Assembly: GCF_014526325.1 (NCBI RefSeq)
Contig: NZ_JACNMJ010000004.1
Span: 124,001-188,000, forward strand
Source of the DNA: Psychroserpens algicola
Lineage (GTDB): Bacteria > Bacteroidota > Bacteroidia > Flavobacteriales > Flavobacteriaceae
Reading direction: 5' to 3'
DNA: 64,000 bases
In this document: positions 36,316 through 43,711 of the stretch, piece by piece
Layout: the number at the start of each line of letters is the position of its first letter
Numbering within the stretch: the stretch's first letter is position 1
Notes under the pieces: model-generated
The model's input: the letters and a program-made list of their open reading frames with translations, nothing else
What the model was told of the DNA's origin: nothing
The model's database searches: none
Translations under genes and position numbers: made by a program

Positions 36316-36672
36316 ATGAAACGCGTAGAAATAACTAAAAAAGCGAGTAAAATTGTTAAGCAATTAAAAACGAAACATGGTGCATTGATTTTTCATCAAA
36401 GTGGTGGTTGCTGCGATGGCTCTGCACCGATGATTTTTGAAAAAGACGATATGTATCTCGATGAAAGTGATGTGCATCTTGGCGATGTTGAAGGTGTACC
36501 CTTTTATATGAATCAGGATCAATTCAATTACTGGAAACATACACATTTAACGATTGATGTTACTGAAGGTCGTGGCGCTAGTTTTTCGTTAGAAATTCCT
36601 CTAGGACTCCGATTTTTAATCCATTCCAGATTGTTAACTAAAGATGAAGACACATTTTTTAATTCAAAATAG
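36316..36672 (+). CDS. DUF779 domain-containing protein
   Basis: A 118-residue protein with FHQSGGCCDGSAPMIFEKDD at residues 27-46, where the paired Cys residues and the following Asp are conserved in DUF779, and a C-terminal LEIPLGLRFLIHSRLLT. This family is found almost only beside AldB/ExaC-type aldehyde dehydrogenase genes; its function is unknown, a redox or metal-linked accessory role being possible. It lies 68 nt behind the dehydrogenase, past a hairpin. Confidence 0.88.
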   Translation: MKRVEITKKASKIVKQLKTKHGALIFHQSGGCCDGSAPMIFEKDDMYLDESDVHLGDVEGVPFYMNQDQFNYWKHTHLTIDVTEGRGASFSLEIPLGLRFLIHSRLLTKDEDTFFNSK

Positions 36673-36705
36673 TTGCATTAACTTGCTAATGAAAAATAGA
36701 ATATA

Positions 36706-38613
36706 ATGAGTAATTACCATATAAAACATTTAGAAGAATACTATCAGGTCTATAGAAAATCGGTAAGAGAACCCGAAAATTTCTGGGAAGAAATTGCCGA
36801 AGAACATTTCCTCTGGCGAAAAAAATGGAATCGGATATTACACTGGGATTTTTCTAAACCTGAAATCAAATGGTTTGAAGGCGCTCAGCTTAATATCACT
36901 GAAAACTGTATCGATAGACATTTGGCTACTCGTGGTGATAAAACAGCTATTCTTTTTGAACCTAATGATCCTAAGGAAGGTGCAGAACATATTTCTTACA
37001 GGCAATTATACCATCGTGTCAACCAGTTTGCCAATGTATTAAAATCAAAGGGTGTCAAAAAAGGCGATCGTGTTTGTATTTATGTACCTATGATTCCTGA
37101 ATTGGCTATCGCTGTATTGGCTTGTGCGAGAATAGGCGCTATCCATTCTGTGGTGTTTGCAGGTTTTTCTTCAACAGCATTGGCTACCAGAATTAATGAT
37201 TGTGATTGTAAAGTCGTAATTACGGCAGATGGTTCTTATCGTGGTGCTAAAACTATAGATTTAAAGGGTATTGTTGATGAAGCCTTAGAACAATGTGATG
37301 GTGTACAAACCGTTTTAGTCGCCAAGCGAATTAACTCTGAAGTTGCTATGAAATCAGGTCGTGATCATTGGTTACAGCCTTTGTTAGATGCGGCTTCAGA
37401 TCAATGCAAAGCCGAAGTGATGAATGCTGAAGATCCACTGTTTATACTCTATACTTCTGGTTCTACAGGAAAACCTAAAGGCATGGTGCATACCACAGCA
37501 GGCTATATGGTGTATTCGGCGTATACCTTCAAAAATGCGTTTCAGTATAAAGAGGATGATATTTATTGGTGTACTGCAGATATAGGCTGGATTACCGGAC
37601 ATTCGTATATTGTTTACGGACCGCTAGCGAATGGTGCTACTACGTTGATGTTTGAAGGAGTACCGAGTTATCCAAATTTTGGACGCTTTTGGGATATCGT
37701 AGAAAAACATAAAGTCAATCAGTTTTACACTGCGCCAACAGCGATTAGAGCTTTGGCAAAACAAGGTGTTGAACTCGTAGAAAAGTACGATTTATCATCG
37801 CTTAAAGTCTTAGGAAGTGTAGGTGAGCCTATTAATGAAGAAGCCTGGCATTGGTATAATGATAACATTGGAAAAAATAAGAGTCCGATTATCGATTCAT
37901 GGTGGCAGACAGAAACAGGTGGTATTATGATAACACCTATTCCGTATGTGACACCAACAAAGCCAACCTATGCGACCTTACCTTTTATTGGAATTCAGCC
38001 CTGTTTAATGGATGAAGATGGCGAAGAGCTTAAAGGAAATCAGGTCAACGGTCGTTTATGTATTAAATTCCCCTGGCCAAGTATTGCGCGTACCATTTGG
38101 GGTAATCATCAGCGTTATAAAGACACTTATTTTTCAACCTATAAGAACAAGTATTTTACAGGAGATGGTGCTTTGCGTGATGAAGTTGGATACTACCGAA
38201 TTACTGGTCGTGTGGATGATGTTATTATTGTCTCAGGACATAATTTAGGAACGGCTCCCATTGAAGATGCTATTAATGAGCATCCTGCGATTGCAGAAAG
38301 CGCCATTGTTGGTTTTCCTCACGATGTAAAGGGAAGCGCCTTGTATGGATATGTAACTTTAAAAGATGCAGGCGAAACAAGAAATCATGACAATCTTCGT
38401 AAAGAAATCAATCAACTTATTGCGGATCGAATCGGACCAATAGCTAAACTTGATAAGATTCAGTTTACTGAAGGCTTACCTAAAACAAGAAGTGGTAAAA
38501 TCATGCGACGTATTTTACGTAAAATTGCTGAAAAAGACACCAGTAATTTAGGTGATATTAGTACGCTTTTAAATCCGGAATGTGTTCAGGATATTATGGA
38601 TAATGCATTATAG
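36706..38613 (+). CDS. acs: Acetyl-CoA synthetase (acetate-CoA ligase)
   Basis: A 635-residue AMP-forming synthetase. W-rich N-terminus (FWEEIAEEHFLWRKKW), the P-loop-like TSGSTGKPKGMVHTTAG (about 248-264), WWQTETGG, TGDGALRDEVGYY, and the C-terminal GRVDDVIIVSGHNLGTAPIEDA and KTRSGKIMRRILR with the acetylatable lysine are all present. It turns acetate, ATP and CoA into acetyl-CoA. It completes a C2 set with the ActP-like symporter and AldB-type dehydrogenase nearby. One difference from many Acs proteins is NLGTAP where NVSGHRLGTAE is usual, which is minor. Confidence 0.93.
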   Translation: MSNYHIKHLEEYYQVYRKSVREPENFWEEIAEEHFLWRKKWNRILHWDFSKPEIKWFEGAQLNITENCIDRHLATRGDKTAILFEPNDPKEGAEHISYRQLYHRVNQFANVLKSKGVKKGDRVCIYVPMIPELAIAVLACARIGAIHSVVFAGFSSTALATRINDCDCKVVITADGSYRGAKTIDLKGIVDEALEQCDGVQTVLVAKRINSEVAMKSGRDHWLQPLLDAASDQCKAEVMNAEDPLFILYTSGSTGKPKGMVHTTAGYMVYSAYTFKNAFQYKEDDIYWCTADIGWITGHSYIVYGPLANGATTLMFEGVPSYPNFGRFWDIVEKHKVNQFYTAPTAIRALAKQGVELVEKYDLSSLKVLGSVGEPINEEAWHWYNDNIGKNKSPIIDSWWQTETGGIMITPIPYVTPTKPTYATLPFIGIQPCLMDEDGEELKGNQVNGRLCIKFPWPSIARTIWGNHQRYKDTYFSTYKNKYFTGDGALRDEVGYYRITGRVDDVIIVSGHNLGTAPIEDAINEHPAIAESAIVGFPHDVKGSALYGYVTLKDAGETRNHDNLRKEINQLIADRIGPIAKLDKIQFTEGLPKTRSGKIMRRILRKIAEKDTSNLGDISTLLNPECVQDIMDNAL

Positions 38614-38627
38614 ACTCAAAAGAAAAT

Positions 38628-38774
38628 ATGCCAAAACCAAAAGGTCAAAAAAACGGAAAGAACAAAGCCAAACACTCTAAGTTAATAGCTCAAAAAAAGA
38701 ATAAAATCAAAGCTGAAAAGGAAACTAGAAAAGAGCGTTTAAAGGCAATAATTAAAAAAGCAAAAGACGCTTAA
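38628..38774 (+). CDS. Small lysine-rich basic protein, 48 residues
   Basis: An ORF of 48 codons beginning MPKPKGQKNGKNKAKHSK and ending IIKKAKDA. About 40% of residues are Lys or Arg and nothing is hydrophobic, so a nucleic-acid- or ribosome-binding peptide is plausible. It starts 14 nt behind the acs stop and may be co-transcribed. I believe similar small basic proteins occur in other flavobacteria, but cannot verify this here. Confidence 0.6.
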   Translation: MPKPKGQKNGKNKAKHSKLIAQKKNKIKAEKETRKERLKAIIKKAKDA

Positions 38775-38878
38775 TCTTGTTGATTTGTAGTGGTTTTACA
38801 ATAAAAAGCAGGTAAATTTACCTATTGTCTGGTAATTGATTTATTTAGATATTTATAAAAATTATAAAGTCAAATAGT

Positions 38879-39343
38879 ATGGCTAATGATGGAAGTGCTC
38901 AAGGTGCTGTATGGCCTATGCCAAAGTTTAGATTTGAAGTCGATTTAGGCGATGGACTCAATAATGTGGCATTTCAAGAAGTCTCAGGGTTGGATGTAGA
39001 ATCTCAAATCATAGAATATAGAAACAGCAACAGTAAATTATTTTCAACTGAAAAGATGCCAGGACTCGCAAAGTATGGTAATGTCACAATGAAGCGAGGC
39101 GTTTTTGTTAATGATAATACGTTTTGGGATTGGCATGCGCAAGTCTCTATGAATACTATTAAAAGACGTACGGTTATTATCAAATTACTTGATGAAACTG
39201 GTCAGGTAACCATGCAATGGCTGCTTCATAATGCTTGGCCTACTAAAATTACGTCTACCGATTTAAAATCTGACGGAAATGAAATTGCCGTAGATACTAT
39301 TGAAATTGCTCATGAACAAATCATAATTACTAATGGTTCATAG
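38879..39343 (+). CDS. Contractile-system inner tail-tube protein (gp19/Pvc1-like), orphan
   Basis: A 154-residue protein of the T4-type tail-tube family. WPMPKFRFEVDLGD, FQEVSGLDVESQIIEYRNSNS, MPGLAKYGNVTMKRGVF and the C-terminal EIAVDTIEIAHEQI are characteristic of tube proteins from extracellular contractile injection systems and phage-like tails. None of the partner genes (sheath, baseplate, ATPase, spike) is present within the window, so it stands alone. It may be a remnant, may work with a system elsewhere, or may have another use. It converges with the MFS gene, with 3 nt between the stops. Confidence 0.82.
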   Translation: MANDGSAQGAVWPMPKFRFEVDLGDGLNNVAFQEVSGLDVESQIIEYRNSNSKLFSTEKMPGLAKYGNVTMKRGVFVNDNTFWDWHAQVSMNTIKRRTVIIKLLDETGQVTMQWLLHNAWPTKITSTDLKSDGNEIAVDTIEIAHEQIIITNGS

Positions 39344-39346
39344 GTG

Positions 39347-40552
39347 TTAAGCGTTTAGTAATTTTCTTCTGCGTTTCATCCATAAAAAGACTACCATAGA
39401 CAACACTCCAAAAATAGAGAATCCAATAAATAAAGGTAATACCGAAATTTTTACAAAACTTCCAATGTAGTTAGCAATAGGTACAGCCATAACTGTAGAA
39501 ACAAAACCATTAATAGCTGCTCCAATGCCTGCAATATGTCCTAAGGGCTCCATGGCTAGTGATCTTAAATTTCCGAAGAGAAATCCAACAGCAAAAAACT
39601 GTAACAAGAAGAATGTTACTAAAACATGCACACTAGGATTGTTTCCTGTATGAAATAATACAACATACAGCACAGAAACTACAACATAGGCAATAGTTGC
39701 AAAATAGGCGATGTTAAATGAACCAAACCTAATCACTAGTCGGCTATTCGTAAACGTTGCAAACCCTACCGAAAATGCTGTACTTGCAAAAATATAAGGA
39801 AATAGTTCACCTAGTTGATATTGCTCCTGAAAGATTTGCTGCGAGGTACTTAAATAGACCATAAATGATCCAGTAATAAACCCTGAAACCAGAGTAAAGG
39901 CAACCGCTTCTTTGTGTTTTAAAAACTCAACGGTTCCTGTAATAAAAATGGAAGGTGAAAATTTTATACGGTTTTTAGCTTCTAAGGTTTCGGGTTGCCG
40001 TTTCCAAAACCAGAGCACGATTAAAAGTCCTATAATTAAATTGACATTAAAGATGGCTTTCCAATCAAAAAAATCTAAAAGTAATTGCCCAAAAGTAGGC
40101 GCAACAATAGGTACCAGAATAAAAAACATAACAATAATCGATAGAATCTTCGCCATAAAATCACCGCTATAGGTATCACGTGTCATGGCTATCGCTATGG
40201 TTCTTGGAGAGGAGAGTCCGATGCCTTGAAAAATCCGTCCTGCAATCATTACATTAAAGTTATCGGTAGTCACACAAACAATACTGGCAATGACAAAAAT
40301 GGTAAATCCGAAGTAAACCATAGGTTTTCTTCCGAAGCTATCAGATAAAGGACCAAAAATCAATTGACCAAAACCTAGACCCAGAAAGATCATAGTGATC
40401 AGTTTTTGGTTATCACTTACTTTAAGCACGTTTAAATCCTGCCCAATTTCTGGTAAAGCTGGTAATAATGCATCAATTGAAAGCGCAACTATAGACATCA
40501 ATGATGCCATGAGTACTACAAATTCAATTTTAAAGGTTGGTTTATTTTGCAT
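39347..40552 (-). CDS. Bcr/CflA-type multidrug efflux MFS transporter
   Basis: A 401-residue 12-span transporter. LSIDALLPALPEIGQDL (residues 24-40), GQLIFGPLSDSFGRKPM and GRIFQGIGLSSPRTIAIAMTRD are hallmarks of the Bcr/CflA drug:H+ antiporter subfamily. It may export drugs, sulfonamide-like compounds or a metabolite; the actual substrate is unknown. It is a single gene with the ATG at 40552. Confidence 0.88.
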   Translation of the reverse strand: MQNKPTFKIEFVVLMASLMSIVALSIDALLPALPEIGQDLNVLKVSDNQKLITMIFLGLGFGQLIFGPLSDSFGRKPMVYFGFTIFVIASIVCVTTDNFNVMIAGRIFQGIGLSSPRTIAIAMTRDTYSGDFMAKILSIIVMFFILVPIVAPTFGQLLLDFFDWKAIFNVNLIIGLLIVLWFWKRQPETLEAKNRIKFSPSIFITGTVEFLKHKEAVAFTLVSGFITGSFMVYLSTSQQIFQEQYQLGELFPYIFASTAFSVGFATFTNSRLVIRFGSFNIAYFATIAYVVVSVLYVVLFHTGNNPSVHVLVTFFLLQFFAVGFLFGNLRSLAMEPLGHIAGIGAAINGFVSTVMAVPIANYIGSFVKISVLPLFIGFSIFGVLSMVVFLWMKRRRKLLNA

Positions 40553-40623
40553 TCGGCAAAGGTAATTCGATTCCTGAAATAGATAAGGTTACATGTTATA
40601 AAGTATTCTTAAAAGGGCATAAA

Positions 40624-40650
40624 AAAAACTCCTGTAAGACAGAAGTTTTT
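40624..40650 (-). terminator. Hairpin terminator of the DUF1579 gene
   Basis: Arms 40624-40634 and 40640-40650 pair over ten of eleven positions around a 5-nt loop. On the minus strand a T-run of eight follows, so it terminates the 40668-41231 gene. Confidence 0.7.
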
Positions 40651-40667
40651 AACTGGGTTCTAATTGT

Positions 40668-41231
40668 TTATTTTTTTCGAGTATAGGTAATTTCCATCGT
40701 TTTAAATTCCTCTCCATTGGCATTCATATACATTTCAAATAGATGTTTATCATCTGTCATGTAAGTTAGTACCTGTCTTACTTTTAAGGCCTCGCCTGTC
40801 ATTGGATCATCCATGATTCCAATAGTTGTTAGAATTTTTCCATCTTTATCTACATTGCCATCCATAATCATAATGCCACTTCCCATATTATCTATCCAAG
40901 TACTGATGAACATTTTTTTTGAGTTGTCATAACCAATTAGTCCCTGACCTTTAAAAGGTCTGCCCATCATTATTCCTTCATGTGTAGATTTTTGATACAG
41001 CCCATTCATAATCATCGTATTTGTAGTGCTCATTTTTGATGCTTGTGGTGGTTGTGACGCATCCATCCACATTTTTACATCACCTGTCCATTCACCATCA
41101 AATGTAGCCAGCCATTTGTGATGTTTTCCAGGAGTCATATGGTCTTGCCACGCTTTCATCTGTTCTTGTGTCTGAGAAAACCCATAACTACAAAACATTG
41201 CAATAGCTATTAATAAGAGTAATTTTTTCAT
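40668..41231 (-). CDS. DUF1579 family secreted protein
   Basis: A 187-residue protein with a signal peptide ending near GFSQ/TQE. The mature part has the DUF1579 pattern: LATFDGEWTGDVKMWMD, MIMNGLYQKSTHEGIMMGRPFKGQGLIGYDNSKKMFISTWIDNMG in parts, and a closing ITYTRKK. This lipocalin-like beta-barrel family has no known function. It is expected in the periplasm or outside the cell. No neighbouring gene hints at a role. Confidence 0.85.
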   Translation of the reverse strand: MKKLLLLIAIAMFCSYGFSQTQEQMKAWQDHMTPGKHHKWLATFDGEWTGDVKMWMDASQPPQASKMSTTNTMIMNGLYQKSTHEGIMMGRPFKGQGLIGYDNSKKMFISTWIDNMGSGIMIMDGNVDKDGKILTTIGIMDDPMTGEALKVRQVLTYMTDDKHLFEMYMNANGEEFKTMEITYTRKK

Positions 41232-41426
41232 GTTAATTGAATTAAAATTAATGCTATTAAAGATACAAATTTTAAAGCAAAACAGGAGCGCTGCTCAAAT
41301 TTTAAATATTAATATGCGTTTTTTGACGCTCAAAGTATAGTTGACATGCTAACTTGATAATTATTGATTAACTTTATAACGACTTAATTTGCCAAATACT
41401 AATCACGCCCAAACCTAAAAATTAAT

Positions 41427-41873
41427 ATGCTCACAACGACATTAATCACTTTATTCACAAGAGATTTAAACAAGTTAAAACAAGAAGTTAATGCCTATCA
41501 AAATGAAGACCACCTTTGGATTACTACCGGAACCATAACCAATTCTGCAGGAAATTTATGTCTGCATCTCGTAGGTAACCTCAATCATTTTATAGGAGCA
41601 ACTATTGGAAATACCGATTATATAAGACAGCGAGATTTAGAGTTTTCTCAAAAACATGTGCCTAGAGCTGAATTAATTAAGCAGGTAGATGACACTATTG
41701 CAGTGGTTGAATCTACATTGAAAAATTTGACAGCTGCCGATTTGCAAAAAGAATATAAACGTCGCGTTTTTGAAGACACGATGACAACCGAATACTTTCT
41801 GGTGCATTTGACGATGCATTTGGCGTATCATCTCGGACAAATAAATTATCACAGACGTTTATTAGATGTGTAG
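41427..41873 (+). CDS. DinB-family four-helix protein
   Basis: A 148-residue helical protein with the spaced His residues of the DinB/YfiT fold: NLCLHLVGNLNHFIG near residues 46-60 and HLTMHLAYHLGQINYHRR near 124-141. Such proteins bind a metal ion and include thiol-dependent transferases; the DUF1572 subgroup is a good fit. Function unknown. It ends 3 nt before the acetyltransferase gene, forming a pair. Confidence 0.8.
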   Translation: MLTTTLITLFTRDLNKLKQEVNAYQNEDHLWITTGTITNSAGNLCLHLVGNLNHFIGATIGNTDYIRQRDLEFSQKHVPRAELIKQVDDTIAVVESTLKNLTAADLQKEYKRRVFEDTMTTEYFLVHLTMHLAYHLGQINYHRRLLDV

Positions 41874-41876
41874 CTC

Positions 41877-42407
41877 ATGATAACTTTTGATCATTTTAAT
41901 ATCAACTTGCTGCAAGCTCATGAAGGTGAAGCTTTCCATGATTTAATCAATTTGAATAGAGTACGACTCGAAGATTTTTTTGCAGGAACCGTTGCAAAGA
42001 CACTAACCCTTGACGATACATTAAAGTATTGTGAAGAAATTCAAGAGCGTATTAAAGCTAAAAGCTATTTTCCGTATGTAATTACAGATACAAAAACCAA
42101 TACATTTGTAGGTCTAGTCGACGTTAAAAATATCGATTGGAATGTCCCAAAAGCTGAGTTGGGTTATTTTATTGATACCAATTATTCAGGAAGAGGTATA
42201 ACATCTAAGGCTGTTAGTATGGTGATTGAGGCGCTTATCGAAATCTATCAGTTTAAAAAACTATTATGTCGGGTCGGAAGTAAAAATCTTGGAAGTATCA
42301 ATGTGGCTTTAAAAAATAAGTTTGAATTAGAAGGTACCATTCGTAACGATTACCGAACTACAAAAGGTGAAATCGTTGATTTGAATTATTACGGACGCAT
42401 ATTTTGA
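41877..42407 (+). CDS. GNAT N-acetyltransferase (RimJ/RimL-like)
   Basis: A 176-residue acetyltransferase. AELGYFIDTNYSGRGITSKAV (about 102-122) has the strand and pyrophosphate loop of the GNAT fold, here NYSGRGI; then IYQFKKLLCRVGSKNLGSINVALKNKFELEGTIRND in parts is typical of RimJ/RimL-type enzymes that acetylate ribosomal proteins or small amines. The substrate is unknown. It is probably co-transcribed with the DinB-like gene. Confidence 0.87.
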   Translation: MITFDHFNINLLQAHEGEAFHDLINLNRVRLEDFFAGTVAKTLTLDDTLKYCEEIQERIKAKSYFPYVITDTKTNTFVGLVDVKNIDWNVPKAELGYFIDTNYSGRGITSKAVSMVIEALIEIYQFKKLLCRVGSKNLGSINVALKNKFELEGTIRNDYRTTKGEIVDLNYYGRIF

Positions 42408-42484
42408 CTAAAATGTTAAACCGCTATTAAATATGTCATCAAATTGCTGATGATGTGTAATTTTAAACAGTAAAAAATTAAACC

Positions 42485-43573
42485 ATGAAACTTAAATCAC
42501 CTATTCTCTTAGTATTGCTCACTTGTATGACTTTTTCATTAGTAGCGCAAGACTTAACTTTTGAAGAATATAATCCAACATCAACTCTGGTTGTTCCCGG
42601 AAAAATTATTAAACGTGCTAAGTTTCCTTTTATCGATGTACATGGTCATCAATACCAGATGCCAACTCAAGATTTAACTCCAGTTATAGCAGCTATGGAT
42701 ACTTTAAATATGGGAATCATGGTCAATTTAAGTGGAAGAACTGGAGATGATCTTATAAAATCGGTGGCTAATATTGACAAAAATTTCCCAAATCGTTTTG
42801 TAGTGTTTTGTAATATTAATTTTGAAGGCGCTGGAGCTGAAGGTTGGATAGAGCAGAAGGTAGCACAATTAAAAGTAGATGTGAAAAATGGGGCTCGCGG
42901 ACTTAAAGTCTACAAGAGTTTAGGTTTACGGAATAAGGATGTTGACGGAAAACGTTTGGCAATTGATGATGCACGTTTAAATCCTATTTGGAAAACATGT
43001 GGTGAATTAGGTATTCCTGTATTGATTCACGCTGCAGATCCGAAGTCATTTTGGGATGACTTTGATGCCGATAATGAGCGATGGCTAGAATTAAAAACAC
43101 ATCCGAGACGTAAACGCGATGCTGATAATCCTGCGCCTTGGGAACAAATTATACAAGAGCAACACAATATGTTTAAAGCCCATCCCAATACGACTTTTAT
43201 AAATGCTCATATGGGCTGGTATGCGAATAATCTCGGAAAATTAGGTGCTTTATTAGACGAGATGCCAAACATGAATGTTGGAATAGGAGCAATTATTGCT
43301 GAACTTGGTAGGCAGCCACGTTTTGCTAAAGCGTTTTTTATCAAATATCAGGATCGCATTCTCTTCGGAAAAGACAGTTGGAAACCAGAAGAATTTCCTA
43401 CCTATTTTAGAGTCTTAGAAAGTGCGGATGAGTATTTTCCGTATCACAAAAAATACCATGCCTTCTGGCCTATGTATGGTTTAGATTTGCCAGATGAAGT
43501 GCTTAAAAAAGTATACTATAAAAATGCCTTACGCATTGTACCAGGTTTAGATAAAAATCAGTTTCCCGATTAA
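42485..43573 (+). CDS. Exported amidohydrolase-family metal-dependent hydrolase
   Basis: A 362-residue protein with signal peptide ending near LVAQ/DLTF. The amidohydrolase TIM barrel shows FIDVHGHQY (HxH metal site), GLKVYKSLG, IPVLIHAADP, INAHMGWYANN and the metal-binding Asp in LFGKDSW. It belongs to the PF04909-like group, whose members hydrolyse or decarboxylate varied substrates, so no reaction can be named. An insertion around residues 190-225 is rich in charged residues. Expected to be periplasmic. Confidence 0.8.
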   Translation: MKLKSPILLVLLTCMTFSLVAQDLTFEEYNPTSTLVVPGKIIKRAKFPFIDVHGHQYQMPTQDLTPVIAAMDTLNMGIMVNLSGRTGDDLIKSVANIDKNFPNRFVVFCNINFEGAGAEGWIEQKVAQLKVDVKNGARGLKVYKSLGLRNKDVDGKRLAIDDARLNPIWKTCGELGIPVLIHAADPKSFWDDFDADNERWLELKTHPRRKRDADNPAPWEQIIQEQHNMFKAHPNTTFINAHMGWYANNLGKLGALLDEMPNMNVGIGAIIAELGRQPRFAKAFFIKYQDRILFGKDSWKPEEFPTYFRVLESADEYFPYHKKYHAFWPMYGLDLPDEVLKKVYYKNALRIVPGLDKNQFPD

Positions 43574-43661
43574 TATTTCAAATTGTTATGCCAGTTTTAT
43601 GATAAATAAGTAGATATTCTTTACTTAAAAACGTTAACAAATTATTTTTTAGAGCCTCTTT

Positions 43662-43697
43662 TTAGTTCAATTTAATCTATCTTTACTATTGAACTAA
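43662..43697. promoter_or_regulatory. 10-bp inverted repeat just upstream of the dikinase-like gene
   Basis: TTAGTTCAAT (43662-43671) and ATTGAACTAA (43688-43697) are perfect inverted arms with a 16-nt spacer that contains the -7-like TATCTTTA (43678-43685). As RNA the stem extends to 13 pairs with one wobble. It ends 14 nt before the GTG start, so it may be an operator or a leader hairpin affecting translation. Confidence 0.5.
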
Positions 43698-43711
43698 GAA
43701 TTCCGTGTCTC

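Noticed and set aside
38879-39343. Prophage remnant
   Set aside because: Only one phage-like gene is present, with no integrase, attachment site or shift in composition around it, so a prophage is not supported.
41291-41301. Small GAGC-GCT-GCTC hairpin as terminator
   Set aside because: The stem is only four pairs, has no T-run, and lies in a divergent gap where no transcript ends.
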